DNA from: Siphonodentalium dalli
Taxonomy: Eukaryota; Mollusca; Scaphopoda; Gadilida; Siphonodentaliidae
Direction of reading: 5' to 3'
Assembly (NCBI GenBank): GCA_032622095.1
Contig: CP136068.1
Span: 156,079,151 to 156,143,150, forward strand
Length of the DNA: 64,000 bases
In this document: positions 1 through 10,260 of the stretch, one piece after another
How positions within the stretch are numbered: the first letter of the stretch is position 1
Layout: every line of letters begins with the position of its first letter
Translations under genes and position numbers: made by a program
Notes under the pieces: generated by a model
The model's input: only the letters and a program-made list of their open reading frames with translations
The model's database searches: none
Told to the model about the DNA's origin: nothing

Positions 1-554
1 TTATTGAGTTGTATGACCTCAAATATGGTATTTCATCACACCAGTTCTGTGTCACAAGGCAAATTTGGTAAAGTCCATATAATGGGACACACATTTTGTT
101 TAAGAATATTTTTGTCTTCTCGATCATAGATACAGGAAGTAATCATTTTTTGTGCACAATATCACCGGGCCATATTCGCCATATTAGAACTTAGAACTGT
201 TGTTCAATGTAGTGTGTGTTTTGTGTAGTAATATTTCTAAATTTTGGCCATTCCACATTCATCATTAATTAATCTTATTATTATCACATCTTAGATCTTT
301 TAGCCTGTCAGGTTATAACTCATTAGTTTAATTGCCATATTCATTTAATCAAACCTGTTAATTATATTGGTACCTTTTTAATTGTTTTGCCCCTTGGCTT
401 ATCCAGCTCATTAATCTTAATTGGCCTATTCATTCAGTCAACACTTTCTATTTCCATTAACATGTTTTTACTTGTCACCTTTTACTGGTTAATTCAGCTT
501 GGCATTTCACACCTCCATTTGTATATTAATACCTTCATCTTCAAACTTAAAAAA
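1..554. other. AT-rich stretch without a recognisable gene
   Basis: I see no coding signal, tRNA or long repeat here. It lies immediately 5' of a retrotransposon 3'-tail relic, so part of it may be the 3' untranslated region of that decayed element, but no ORF or motif confirms this. Confidence 0.4.
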
Positions 555-606
555 GGGTGAAGGAGAAGATCTCTCGATCTTTTCGACCATCCTGGGCGCT
601 TCGCCC
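555..606 (+). mobile_element. 3'-tail relic of a Jockey-type non-LTR retrotransposon
   Basis: The block contains GGGTGAAGG (555-563), a hairpin AAGATC-TCTC-GATCTT (566-581), CGACCATCC (584-592) and a terminal hairpin GGGCG-CTT-CGCCC (594-606). The same order of boxes and hairpins closes elements E1 (24367-24420) and E3 (46556-46609) inside the histone array. The sequence is closest to E1, but the last hairpin has a shorter stem with a different loop, so this looks like a third family or an old copy. No coding region precedes it in the window. Confidence 0.75.
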
Positions 607-1103
607 TCTCCTACTACCACTGCTGTTAAAAAAGGACATTTTTATCTAGACTAGTCGCTATATTGTTTCACGTCATTAGGATTACCATTGGACACTTCAT
701 GCTAATGTTACAAGGAATACCTGTTGCTGTTATATGTTATGTTGATCTTGGAAAACTGGATGATTGTAAATAAAAGCTATTCCCCAACATCAGACTTGTT
801 CGTTTAATGATATTGGACATCTTCAGATCCCGACTACCATAACCACAGAAATTCGACCCGTTATAACAATATAGTGAGGAAACTAATACAACAGCAAGAT
901 ATCCCTTCATTTTTCTCTAGTTTTTGAAATACTAGACCATAAAATATGGATTTTAGCTAATTCTTGGAAATTGAGGCTCCGAAATTAGACATAACTCAAA
1001 AAATCCTCAACGTTACATGTATGTGGAAAATGTTGTCTGTTCTGTAATCATAATTGTGCACTCAACAAAATGGATATATGAAATTGAAGGACATGTGAAA
1101 TAA
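607..1103. other. Stretch without a recognisable gene
   Basis: AT-rich sequence with no convincing ORF, RNA gene or repeat. An AATAAA at about 770 is not attached to any visible gene. Confidence 0.4.
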
Positions 1104-1813
1104 TCTCATATATATTTTGAAGATCTCTGTCTGTCTGTTTGTCTGTATGTTTGTCATTAATACAAATCTACGATTCTCGACCGATCGGGACGAAACTTGG
1201 TGCGTGTGTGTAGTTTGACCAGGCGGTGGACGTTGTCGTATTGGCGAGCCCGTGCGGCGCATGCGCAGACGAGATCTCGGAAACGGGTGGAGCTATCGAC
1301 TTGAAATTTGCTATGTGAATGTATCTACGATTCTCGACCGATCGGGACGAAACTTGGTGCGTGTGTGTAGTTTGACCAGGCGGTGGACGTTGTCGTATTG
1401 GCGAGCCCGTGCGGCGCCCGCTTCGCGCATGCGCAGACGAGATCTCGGAAACGGGTGGAGCTATCGACTTGAAATTTGCTATGTGAATGTATCTTGCCCC
1501 GGATACGAATCGGGTCGTCGAGCCCGTGCGACGCCAGCTTCGCGCATGCGCAGACGAGATCTCGGAAACGGGTGGAGCTATCGACTTGAAATTTGGTATG
1601 TGAATGTATCTTGCCCCGGATACGAATGTTATCGGGTCGCCGAGCCCGTGCGACGCCAGCTTCGCGCATGCGCAGACCAGATCTCGAAAACGGGTGGAGT
1701 TATCGACTTGAAGTTTGGTTTTTGAATAGCCCGGACAACGTCGGGCTGGGTAGAGCTATCAACTTGAAATTTGGTTTTTGAATCGCCCGGACAACGTCGG
1801 GCTCATTGGCTAG
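1104..1813 (+). mobile_element. Helitron-like (pearl-like) non-autonomous element, first of three in tandem
   Basis: It starts with TC (TCTCATATATATTTTGAAG, 1104 on) after an A. It ends in CTAG before T, just after a hairpin made of CCCGGAC, AAC and GTCGGG. This fits the Helitron pattern: 5' TC, subterminal 3' hairpin, CTRR end and A/T insertion. The core is built from imperfect repeats containing GCGCATGCGCAGACGAGATC, seen at about 1258, 1427, 1544 and 1663. Such tandem cores are known from bivalve pearl-type elements. There is no Rep/helicase coding region. ORFs in this region are by-products of the repeated core. Confidence 0.65.
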
Positions 1814-2242
1814 TCTCATATATATTTTGAAGACCTCTGTTTGTATGTCTGTATGTTTGTCTGTCATTGATACAAATCTACGATTCTCGACCGATCGGGA
1901 CGAAACTTGGTACGTGTGTGTAGTTTGACCAGGCGGTGGACGTTGTCATATTGGCGAGCCTGTGCGGCGCCCGCTTCGCGCATGCGCAGACGAGATCTCG
2001 GAAACGGGTGGAGCTATCGACTTGAAATTTGCTATGTGAATGTATCTTGCCCCGGATACAAATTTTATCGGGTCGCCGAGCCCGTGCGACGCCAGCTTCG
2101 CGCATGCGCAGACGAGATCTCGGAAACGGGTGGAGCTATCGACTTGAAATGCATGCGAACACCAGATCTCGGAAACGGGTGGAGATATCGACTTGAAATT
2201 TGGTTTTTGAATAGCCCGGACAACGTCGGGCTCATCGGCTAG
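1814..2242 (+). mobile_element. Helitron-like element, second in tandem
   Basis: It begins TCTCATATATATTTTGAAG directly after the CTAG of the previous element, repeats the same 5' block (CTCGACCGATCGGGACGAAAC) and has a shorter core. It ends with the same CCCGGAC-AAC-GTCGGG hairpin followed by CTCATCGGCTAG. There is no spacer to either neighbour. Confidence 0.65.
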
Positions 2243-2998
2243 TCTATTATATATTTTGGAAGGTGTGTGTGTGTGTGATCACGATGGACTCGAAAACGAC
2301 CCGAGCCGATTTCGATGAAACTTGGTATGTGGGGGTATTTTCGGCCGGGAGGTGGCATGGGCCTATCAATTTTCAGATCCGAGGTCAACTTTTCACGTGC
2401 CGCGGTCAAATCTGTTTTTACGCTGAGTTACGGGACTTTCATTTGAGTTCGGTGCTTACAAATCGATTCGAAACAGCGCGAATAATAAAATGCCAGTCAT
2501 AATAATGACACTGTGAGAATCTTTCGTGTTTCCTCTTTCCAACGATATATAATGCGTATGTATCCGTTTTAGTTATCTGCCTCGATTATCAAGAAGAAGT
2601 GGTACTATCTTCCATCAGGATAAAAACAATGCGTAACTTCTATTACGTCGTTAGAGTTCATAACGACAACGTTAGATCACGTTAACGCTTAACCGGCCGA
2701 TGCATTTGACTGTTTCAGACGTCTTGGCGATATCTCGGTAATTTATCTTTACGTTGAAACTTGATAATTAATGAGCGTGTGTATATGAGGCGCGTTTATA
2801 TACTTGAGTGGAAATCAAATCGGGTTAAAAGGTCAAATCGGGTAAAACCGGATGGATTTTGACGGGTAGTGGTACTTTTGTCGGGTACTTTTGTTCGGGC
2901 AGTGTTTTGGACGGGTCAAATCGTGACCCCACTTGACCTTGGCCTTCAAAATAGACAATTCAAGGTCAAACCCCGGACGAAGACGGGTCACCTTCTAG
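2243..2998 (+). mobile_element. Helitron-like element, third in tandem, different subfamily
   Basis: It begins TCTATTATATATTTTGGAAG, related to the two upstream copies, and ends with a hairpin of CCCGGAC and GACGGG followed by TCACCTTCTAG before T. The 3' 170 bases match the element ending at 5383, so two 3' subfamilies (GGCTCATCGGCTAG and GGTCACCTTCTAG) are present in one tandem block. No transposase gene is visible. Confidence 0.6.
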
Positions 2999-3517
2999 TT
3001 TTTTTATATACATTCTTGAAAAGCCATAAATTGAGTATTTTACAAAATTTTAACAAATTTATTTCATAAAATTTACCAATTTCGCCTTTCTTGATCCTTT
3101 TTGATTTTTAGTATGTTGTTTATAATAGGTTAATAGACATAATCCTGCTAAGAAACATTGTGTTGCAATTAGTTTGAGGTTTGGCACTTTTTTCTCATAA
3201 ATGCACTGGACTATATAGTTATTGGACTAATGCAGACTTTTGTACAACCTAGGCATTCCAATTTTGTTTGAAGATTTCACTACCATTCACATTAATTACA
3301 CCGCTATAAATATCCTCTGTAGATGAACCATGATCAACCCTTAGATGCGTAATTACACGATTTTTAATGATCTGGATAAATCAACACAATTAAAAAAATC
3401 ATCTTATTTTGCTTTATATAGTCATGAAATGGCAAGAAATTAACTTTTTGCAGAAAAAAAGGGTTTGGGGTGGGAGGGGGGAATGTCCAGGTCAGGATAT
3501 ATCTCCCCAACCCGGCA
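2999..3517. other. Stretch without a recognisable gene
   Basis: AT-rich unique-looking sequence with no supported ORF or repeat. Confidence 0.4.
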
Positions 3518-3525
3518 CCTGCATG

Positions 3526-4642
3526 TAGAGATGGGCGGTACTCGGTATTTACCGTGCGGTATCGGTATCAGTGTAATACTGATTTAACGTACCAAATCAA
3601 AACTAAAAATACCGTATTTTCGGTAATGAAATTATTCATGTGTTGCCAACGTATGTGCATCACCTTGTCACCGCGGCCGTGACATGCATGAATTGCGACA
3701 TATTAATGACAGTTTAACTAACATCATGACGTTTGACTACTCATAGCTGGAGCGTTATGTGTCAATTTCGGTATCCGTGCAAACTGGAAAATGTGTGGGC
3801 AACTCGATACAGGCCGCTAGTCTGTAATCCGTGTCCCAAGTTGGATCGAAGCATGTGGAATCGAAGCACGTGTTATGTGGGGGTCCCCGTGCACAACAAA
3901 TTGAAACCCCTCACAGGTTACATTATAATTAGACGGTGATGCAGCTTTTTTTATACAACCTGATCTTGTCAATTGCAAATAGCACATCTTCTTGGAAAGT
4001 TGTGCACATGTCGGTATAAATATGTTTATATCCTACTATAAATGACTTTATTAAACATATATATACTTACCGGTATATTATACATATGTGCCTATATCTG
4101 ACCAAAAAAAAATCGCGTGATAGCTTTAAATTAACACTTGGGCACCATGTGCAACCGGTAGCTTGCGTGCTATACATAAGAGGGACTCTTGTATACATGA
4201 ATGGTATATCACGCTGCAAGGAGAAGAATATGAACCACACGCGGGTTTGGGCATCTGCAGTTCGGAAATTGCCATGGTTTGCCGATTTTCATGACATCGC
4301 ACGAACGTTCATAAATTTGTGAATTGTGATCACTGATTACTACTCACAATTCAATTCACTCGTGTAAATCATCAAACAGATGTGTGAATATTACTTAATT
4401 GTGTAGGTCATTGTGTTGCCTAATTTAGCTATTGTCACAAATGTAGTAAATCCGTGGACCATTGTCATATATACATGTATATTGTTCAGCTAAAAACTTG
4501 AATTACAACAATTTACCGGGAATAACCGCTCTGGTCTTATAATTTAATAGCAATTCCGATTACCGTACCAATACCGAGGTAAATCGAGGAAAATTTACCG
4601 ATACCGTTACCGAGATCGAAATTTCAATACCGCCCATCTCTA
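3526..4642. mobile_element. hAT-type non-autonomous DNA transposon
   Basis: Perfect 15-bp terminal inverted repeats, TAGAGATGGGCGGTA (3526-3540) and TACCGCCCATCTCTA (4628-4642), are flanked by the 8-bp duplication CCTGCATG (3518-3525 and 4643-4650). Eight-bp duplications and TAGAG-type ends are typical of the hAT superfamily. Subterminal GGTATCGGTA / TACCGATACC motifs repeat near both ends, as expected for transposase binding sites. The 1.1-kb interior has no transposase ORF, so it would depend on a transposase supplied elsewhere. Confidence 0.85.
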
Positions 4643-4650
4643 CCTGCATG

Positions 4651-4747
4651 ACAAATCATCATCTTATGAGTATATGTATAAAGTCCATATAAAGGGACCA
4701 ATTGTCATCGATATAAAATGATTTATTAGCTCATTCCATAGCTTTCG
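4651..4747. other. Short spacer between the hAT element and the Penelope-like relic
   Basis: No gene seen. It contains AAAGTCCATATAA-type sequence also present near position 70. Confidence 0.3.
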
Positions 4748-5020
4748 TCAGTGGAAAACGATTAACACAGTAAAGTCTACATGTTGCTCTGACATCAACT
4801 CATTCGTAAATGCCAGACGGATAACCCCGTAGCACGTTCTTAGCCGGCGTATCCAACCATTCTCTTTTATAAGTCTGAAGTAGCGACTCCCACTAGCATA
4901 CTCTAACACGACTATCTTCATATCTAGAAGTGAATGTCCATTTGTATTGAAATGGTCATACACCGGCTTATCTGGGTGCAGGCGAATGTCTCGCATATGT
5001 TCTGTAACTCTTTCTTATGG
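4748..5020 (-). pseudogene. Penelope-like retroelement fragment, GIY-YIG endonuclease C-terminal part
   Basis: The minus-strand reading frame upstream of 4996 gives ERVTEHMRDIRLHPDKPVYD, then HFN..GHS..DM, a later KENGWIRRLRT and a short tail. The pattern D-KPV-x2-HFN-x3-HS, about 30 residues before an E-x-x-WI-x-x-L-x-T block, is typical of the GIY-YIG domain region at the C-terminus of Penelope-like elements and related reverse transcriptases. The frame is closed by a stop just upstream (near 5022) and no reverse transcriptase domain is present. It is therefore a short 5'-truncated relic, not a gene. Assignment is from motif memory only; a profile search would settle it. Confidence 0.6.
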
Positions 5021-5049
5021 GGAGTCTCATAAGCATATTCATTTGCCCG

Positions 5050-5383
5050 TGCTACGTGACCTTGACCTTGAAATCGGGTCAATTCAAGGTCAAATCGCCA
5101 ATTTTGATGGGATTTCGACGAAATTGTATACATAGGGTTACTTTTGTCCACTGAGTGTTTTGGACGGGTCAAATCGTGACCCGACCTGACCTGACCTTGA
5201 CCTTCAAAATGATCAATTCAAGGTCAAATCGGGTAAAACCGGATGGATTTCGACGGGCACGTTTGTCGGGTACTTTTGTCCGGGCAGTGTTTTGGACTGG
5301 TCAAATCGTGACCCCACTTGACCTTGACCTTCAAAATGGACAATTCAAGGTCAAAGCCCGGACGAAGTCGGGTCACCTTCTAG
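5050..5383 (+). mobile_element. Helitron-like element, 3' part with two core repeats
   Basis: It ends with GCCCGGACGAAGTCGGG followed by TCACCTTCTAG before T, the same end as the element finishing at 2998. Inside are two imperfect core repeats about 133 bases apart, marked by GGTCAAATCGTGACCC near 5167 and 5300 and by repeated TGACCTTGACCTT. The 5' TC end could not be placed, so the left limit is approximate and the copy may be truncated. Confidence 0.55.
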
Positions 5384-5780
5384 TTTGATTTAAATTGAAT
5401 TTATGACTGGAGCCATAAAATGGTGTTAATTAAATTACGAATTTCCGTAATCAAATAAATTAATTGAGGGATACTGGATTGTTAAACCGATCGCTTAAAT
5501 ATTATGATGATACGGGGAGAACACTCAAGCCACCCACTGACTAGCGACGATACAATAACTTAAATGATTATATCCCAATTATATGGGACTATAAATCAGT
5601 ATAATATAACTTTTATTTGATTCATTTGGTTGAAAACTGTACAAAAATTACTCGACAACGACAATTTGTATTTTTGCATTCCGGTAAATTTGTCATCCGT
5701 AACACTACTTCGTTCTCAACAGACTTTCAAATAATGAAAAAATTGTTACCTTATTCTCCGACTCTTGAGACTATACTATA
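5384..5780. other. Stretch without a recognisable gene
   Basis: No supported ORF or repeat. It ends at the left target duplication of the next element. Confidence 0.4.
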
Positions 5781-5789
5781 GAAACCAAC

Positions 5790-6136
5790 GGGTACTGCGT
5801 TATGCAGTAGGTCCCTAGATTTGCGTAGGTCTCCGTAGATCACTCAATTCGCGTAGGTCCCCGCAGTAATGTCATATATAGTAGGTCTACATGATTTATT
5901 GACTGATAAAATGGATTGATACCACTAAATGATCATGTTATATGTTACTTTGCATTTTTTTTTTAAACTAATTTCCCCAAATCTGATGGGTTTGTTTGCT
6001 AAGTGATACTGAGACTAGAGGATGAAGCCTAACTAAACTTACGTGATTTCTGATCGGGAAAATAAGAGGATTAACTTGCTGGCTTCGGGACAAGATTAAC
6101 TGGAGGATAACTGATTGTATTTTTGCATTGATTTGT
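5790..6136 (+). repeat. Left terminal inverted repeat of the Mutator-like element
   Basis: Starts GGGTACTGCGTTATGCAG and runs to GATTGTATTTTTGCATT. The outer part contains sub-repeats of GCGTAGGTC. It matches the reverse complement of 7239-7583 with scattered differences, which indicates some age. Confidence 0.8.
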
Positions 6137-6441
6137 GTGGCTTTTGGAGCAGAAAATAAGAGGATTATCAGATTTCTCGATTCATAACTATACTATAGGT
6201 GAGTGGGCATGGATGCGTTAGCTAGGAGAATTTGATAATTTTCATAGTTTATTGAATATCAAAACATGCAACAAAACGTTTATAACATAATATGTAAATG
6301 ACAGCACACAAAAATGAAGCACAAGCAACTGTATAAAAAAATATATTTTTCATGGTACTAGGTAAGTTATATTTATTTATTTTCTTGATATGGGATGTGA
6401 TATATTATGCTTCAGAAACATTTTTTATTCAGAAACAAAAT

Positions 6442-6575
6442 GCGATGGATAAACGCTTTTCCGTTCAAAGTATATAGAGGAAGTTTAATCCACTCTGTTT
6501 ATGCCACGATTTTTACAATGCTATGGATAAACAATTTTCCGTTCAAATTGTATGGCGAATTTTTAATCCACTCTG
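6442..6575 (+). repeat. Imperfect 56-bp direct repeat inside the Mutator-like element
   Basis: Copies at 6442-6497 and 6520-6575 share ATGGATAAAC, TTTTCCGTTCAAA and TTTAATCCACTCTG in the same order. Confidence 0.75.
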
Positions 6576-7238
6576 CGAAGTTTAATCAACAGTAGGCTCG
6601 TTTAATCAACAGGTGTTGATTAATTGTAAAATTTGAACAGATGGCTTTATTTATATAGTAAGATAGGCGATCGTGCATGGTAGTTACATTTGTTTACAAA
6701 TAAAATGGTAAGGCCAAAAAAAAAAAACATCTGTGTTTCCGGTTACCCGACCGACCTGCCGAAATTGGGCCGACCTGGACTTTTTTTTTCAAATTTCAAC
6801 CCAAAAAAAAAAAATTCAACCAAAAAAAATAAAAACAAATTTAATGCATGTAATTGGCATGTAAACACAGCTCTATCGTTAAATATATACTATATACTAT
6901 GTTTACATTAAGCAGCAATAATTTTAGATGGAATTTTCAAAAACAATTTACTTCTATTAAAATAAATGTCCATTTGTGGTTACATTCAGTTAAATAAGTT
7001 ATGTTTAGTAACGTACTGATCACTTGTCAGTCCTAACTTAAACAATTAAATCTTAACATAACTTAATGAACTGGATGGTAAATCTTATTTTTTTTTCATC
7101 TAAGCTAAACAAAATATATTATTAGATATTTAATTTTAAAAAAACAACGAAATATCATATACAATGTTCACTAATTGATAATATTAGGCATTACTTATTC
7201 TATAAAGCATTCACTCTTGCATTACTACGGGAACCTAA

Positions 7239-7583
7239 ATAAATGCAAAAATACAATCAGTTATCCTCCAATTAATATCTTACCCCGAAGCCAACAAGTT
7301 AATCCTCTTATTTTCCCGATCAGAAATCACGTAAATTTAGGTAGGCTTCATCCTCTAGTCTAAGTATCACTAAGCAAACAAACCCATCAGATTTGGGAAA
7401 ATTAATTATAAAAAAAATATGCAAAGTAACAATTAACATGATCATTTAGTGGTATCAATCCATTTTATCAGTCAATAAATAATGTAGACCTACTATATAT
7501 TACATTACTGCGGGGACCTACGCGAATTGAGTGACCTACGGAGACCTACGCAAATCTAGGGACCTACTGCATAACGCGTCACC
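7239..7583 (-). repeat. Right terminal inverted repeat of the Mutator-like element
   Basis: The reverse complement reads GGTGACGCGTTATGCAG and follows the left repeat inwards to the same AATACAATCAGTTATCC boundary. Confidence 0.8.
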
Positions 7584-7592
7584 GAAACCAAC

Positions 7593-8324
7593 AACAACAT
7601 TTGGCGTACAGTTCCCCTTTAAATTGTGTTTCTGAAAGTTTGGCGGCCATTAGCAGTTTGTTTTCAGTTCAATTTAATGTTCATTGGAATGTGAACAATT
7701 ATTCTCCAACAGAAATCATGGCAGATACGAAAACTAATTGTCATTTAGAACGACATTTCAAAACCTGTGTACCCTTCACTCTTCAGAACTTTTTTTGGTG
7801 AGTCACTGAGTCAGTGTGACTCTTTAGTTCTGACGCGACGTAATTGTACTACTAATTTGTAGACACATCCCACACTGCCACTGCCCAGAATGAACATGAA
7901 TTATTATTATCAAATAATTGTTGTTCTATTAGTACATACATTCAAAATTAATGTCATATAATGTACCTGTCGACTGGAAGAAGCCTTGTTTGCCAAACAA
8001 TCCCGCGAACTGCCAATGATCGACAGGCCAAGGTCATTGCTGATAAACTAAAAAGTAAAATCGGGAGCCGAATTTAAAATTGAAATTAAACCGGTCGTAT
8101 AGTTCAGCATATTAATCGCATGCTTGAAATTATTTTGTGTTTCCTATAGTAATAATAAAAAAGACGAGTTTATAAGCAAAATACGGTTACATTACTTCAT
8201 AAAAGCGACAAAAACAAGAAACGGTTAAAGAACGTTCCGCCTATATTTCCAAAACAAATTATTATAATTACCATTACCGACCTATGCCATAGTCTCTATT
8301 TGCTTCCGGGTTATCTCAAACAAG
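7593..8324. other. Unique-looking stretch up to the histone array
   Basis: No supported ORF, RNA gene or repeat. Homology to the histone unit begins abruptly at 8325. Confidence 0.45.
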
Positions 8325-8649
8325 GTCTTTAAGTAGAGAATTAAAAGTCGAAATTTGTCAGCAAAGTGTTGTTTGGGAAGGTGGAAAAAAAACGAACATG
8401 TGTAATTGGTTAGATATGAAAATCGGATCGTTGGGGAAGCTGTGGCGCGTTTTCGGTCTTTTTAGAGAGTTGGGTGTAAAAATGAACGAGCTAATCCTAA
8501 TATGACTGTGATCCAAGTAGGCCAACACGTGTGTAGGGCCTATATATATGCATTTGGGGGAAGGGAGGTCGGCATCGGGCGGGACCTATAATACTTAATA
8601 TACTAAAGAATGAGGGAGAAATCGCCCCTCCTCCGACATTGTGTGCATA

Positions 8650-8675
8650 TTTTTAACTTTAATAAAAGTTAAAAA
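8650..8675. repeat. Perfect 11-bp inverted repeat in the histone spacer
   Basis: Arms TTTTTAACTTT and AAAGTTAAAAA with a 4-base AATA loop. It is present in all units. It could act as a transcription stop or cruciform, but no transcript is known to end here. Confidence 0.7.
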
Positions 8676-9419
8676 AAATATAACGTTACAACTTGACTAC
8701 ATGTAAATGAATTATCCGGGGTGGGGACGGATATTATACAATATCACATATATGTATAATGATAAATATCTACTCGCATATATGCGCTACAGTACTCACA
8801 AACAACATCTGCCACCATTATAAATTGTGAACCACCGATTCGGATTCGTTGTTCAGAAATGAAATATTGACGTCGGATGGTTCCCCAATCAACAAGAGAG
8901 TGAGCACGAAGTATTTCTGAGGTGAACAGCAATCAGCTTAGCCAGGCTTGTAAAGGTCTGTCGCGTCGGTATCGACGCCGAGACAACAATTAAGGTCGCT
9001 CGATACCGGCTCCAATATCAGTCCTATATTCATTAGTCATTTTTATTAAATGTTTAAAATTTCCAAATAGTTACTTAGATATTATACTAATTTATTGCAA
9101 ATGGTATATGTTGGGGTTAATGATCTGCAGTATCTGTCTATACATGCACAGGTATGTCATTATCATTTTGACTGAGGGGTTCTCGCGTTCTCGTTACAGG
9201 CATGCTCCGTTTGCATTGATTGAAGATTGTCTATAATCTTTATATGGGATCTAATGCAAAATTGAACGATACTCGAAAATCATCTGAAAATGTGTCACCT
9301 CACCAGGGTCGAAGAAGTGAGTACTACTCATTCAAATTACTAACATGCATGTGTTAGTTGAGTTGACACTCATTTTATTGTTGATTACTAGTAATGATGA
9401 CTGGCACTAATATACCTGG

Positions 9420-9450
9420 TTCTTATATATCTCTTATATATATATAAGAA
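9420..9450. repeat. AT-rich inverted repeat next to the (AT)n run
   Basis: Arms TTCTTATATAT (9420-9430) and ATATATAAGAA (9440-9450), followed about 30 bases later by a unit-specific (AT)n run. Unpaired AT tracts of this kind often melt easily. Confidence 0.65.
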
Positions 9451-9558
9451 CAAGACCAATACATAGTGGCATAACTGGTAGTATATATATATATATATAT
9501 CTATGTTTGTCATACATTATTTCCGATTCATTTGACATTGATTACCCCAACTATTCAG

Positions 9559-9607
9559 TCATTATTTGCTCGGTTTGCTGGCAATCATTATTTGCTAGGT
9601 TTGCTGG
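9559..9607. repeat. 23-bp tandem direct repeat downstream of H3
   Basis: TCATTATTTGCTCGGTTTGC at 9559 and TCATTATTTGCTAGGTTTGC at 9585 repeat with a 26-base step, about 45 bases beyond the H3 stem-loop. Confidence 0.75.
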
Positions 9608-9651
9608 TAGAATTAGCAATTTTTAGAGTTTATCTTTAGTGAAATTTTGGT

Positions 9652-9667
9652 GGCCCTGAAAAGGGCC
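9652..9667 (-). promoter_or_regulatory. Histone 3' stem-loop, H3 unit 1
   Basis: On the minus strand GGCCCTTTTCAGGGCC forms a 6-bp stem with a TTTC loop, the canonical SLBP-binding hairpin of replication-dependent histone mRNAs. It lies 34 bases after the stop codon. A purine-rich AAAGATAA about 12-20 bases further on could serve as the U7-snRNP-pairing element. Confidence 0.97.
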
Positions 9668-9701
9668 GTTTGTCTTTCTATTCGACACTGGGTCGTAAGA
9701 A

Positions 9702-10124
<423 letters not shown>

Positions 10125-10156
10125 TCAAAGTCGAATTGTGAAATTTTCTGAAACGG

Positions 10157-10260
10157 CATACCTATATCGCCAGAAGCATTGTGCGAACAACACTCAGCGA
10201 TTGGTTGTTCCGACTGCAACTAACATCCGCCATTGGATGTTGTACTCGCAATCTGATTGG
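10157..10260 (-). promoter_or_regulatory. H3 promoter elements, unit 1
   Basis: On the minus strand a TATA-like GATATAGGTATG (10157-10168) sits about 50 bases upstream of the ATG. Three CCAAT boxes lie upstream of it, complements of ATTGG at 10200-10204, 10232-10236 and 10256-10260. This predicts a short 5' leader of roughly 20-30 bases. The same sites recur at the same distance from every H3 copy. Confidence 0.8.

Larger units (their letters stand above)
5790..7583. mobile_element. Long-TIR DNA transposon, Mutator-like (non-autonomous)
   Basis: The 1794-bp element is flanked by the 9-bp direct repeat GAAACCAAC (5781-5789 and 7584-7592). Its ends are imperfect inverted repeats of about 345 bp. 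Long inverted ends with a 9-bp duplication fit Mutator-like elements best. The interior holds poly-A/poly-T tracts and a 56-bp direct repeat but no transposase ORF. Foldback elements of another superfamily remain possible because class was inferred only from the duplication length and TIR size. Confidence 0.75.
8325..9651. other. Spacer of the histone unit downstream of H3 (described on unit 1)
   Basis: No supported gene. Visible structure: a perfect inverted repeat TTTTTAACTTT / AAAGTTAAAAA (8650-8675), a hairpin GCGTCG-GTAT-CGACGC near 8965-8980, a longer pair CGGTATCGA / TCGATACCG (about 8970 and 9000), an inverted repeat TTCTTATATAT / ATATATAAGAA (9420-9450), an (AT)n run at 9481-9500 whose length varies between units, and a 23-bp direct repeat at 9559-9607. 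All recur in every unit. Confidence 0.7.

Noticed and set aside
1252-1725. Repeating ORF with MRRRDLGNGWSYRLEI-like blocks
   Set aside because: Produced by the tandem core repeats of the Helitron-like element; not a protein gene.
70-4700. Shared AAAGTCCATATAA phrase near 70 and 4680
   Set aside because: Similarity is only about 20 bases with no supporting boundaries or duplication.
8744-8932. Minus-strand 62-codon ORF in each spacer
   Set aside because: Short, compositionally unremarkable, without promoter or 3' signal; chance ORF copied by the array.
8930-9030. Possible small structured RNA (GCGTCG-GTAT-CGACGC region)
   Set aside because: I could not match it to U1, U2, U4, U5, U6, U7, tRNA or 5S; kept only as an inverted repeat.
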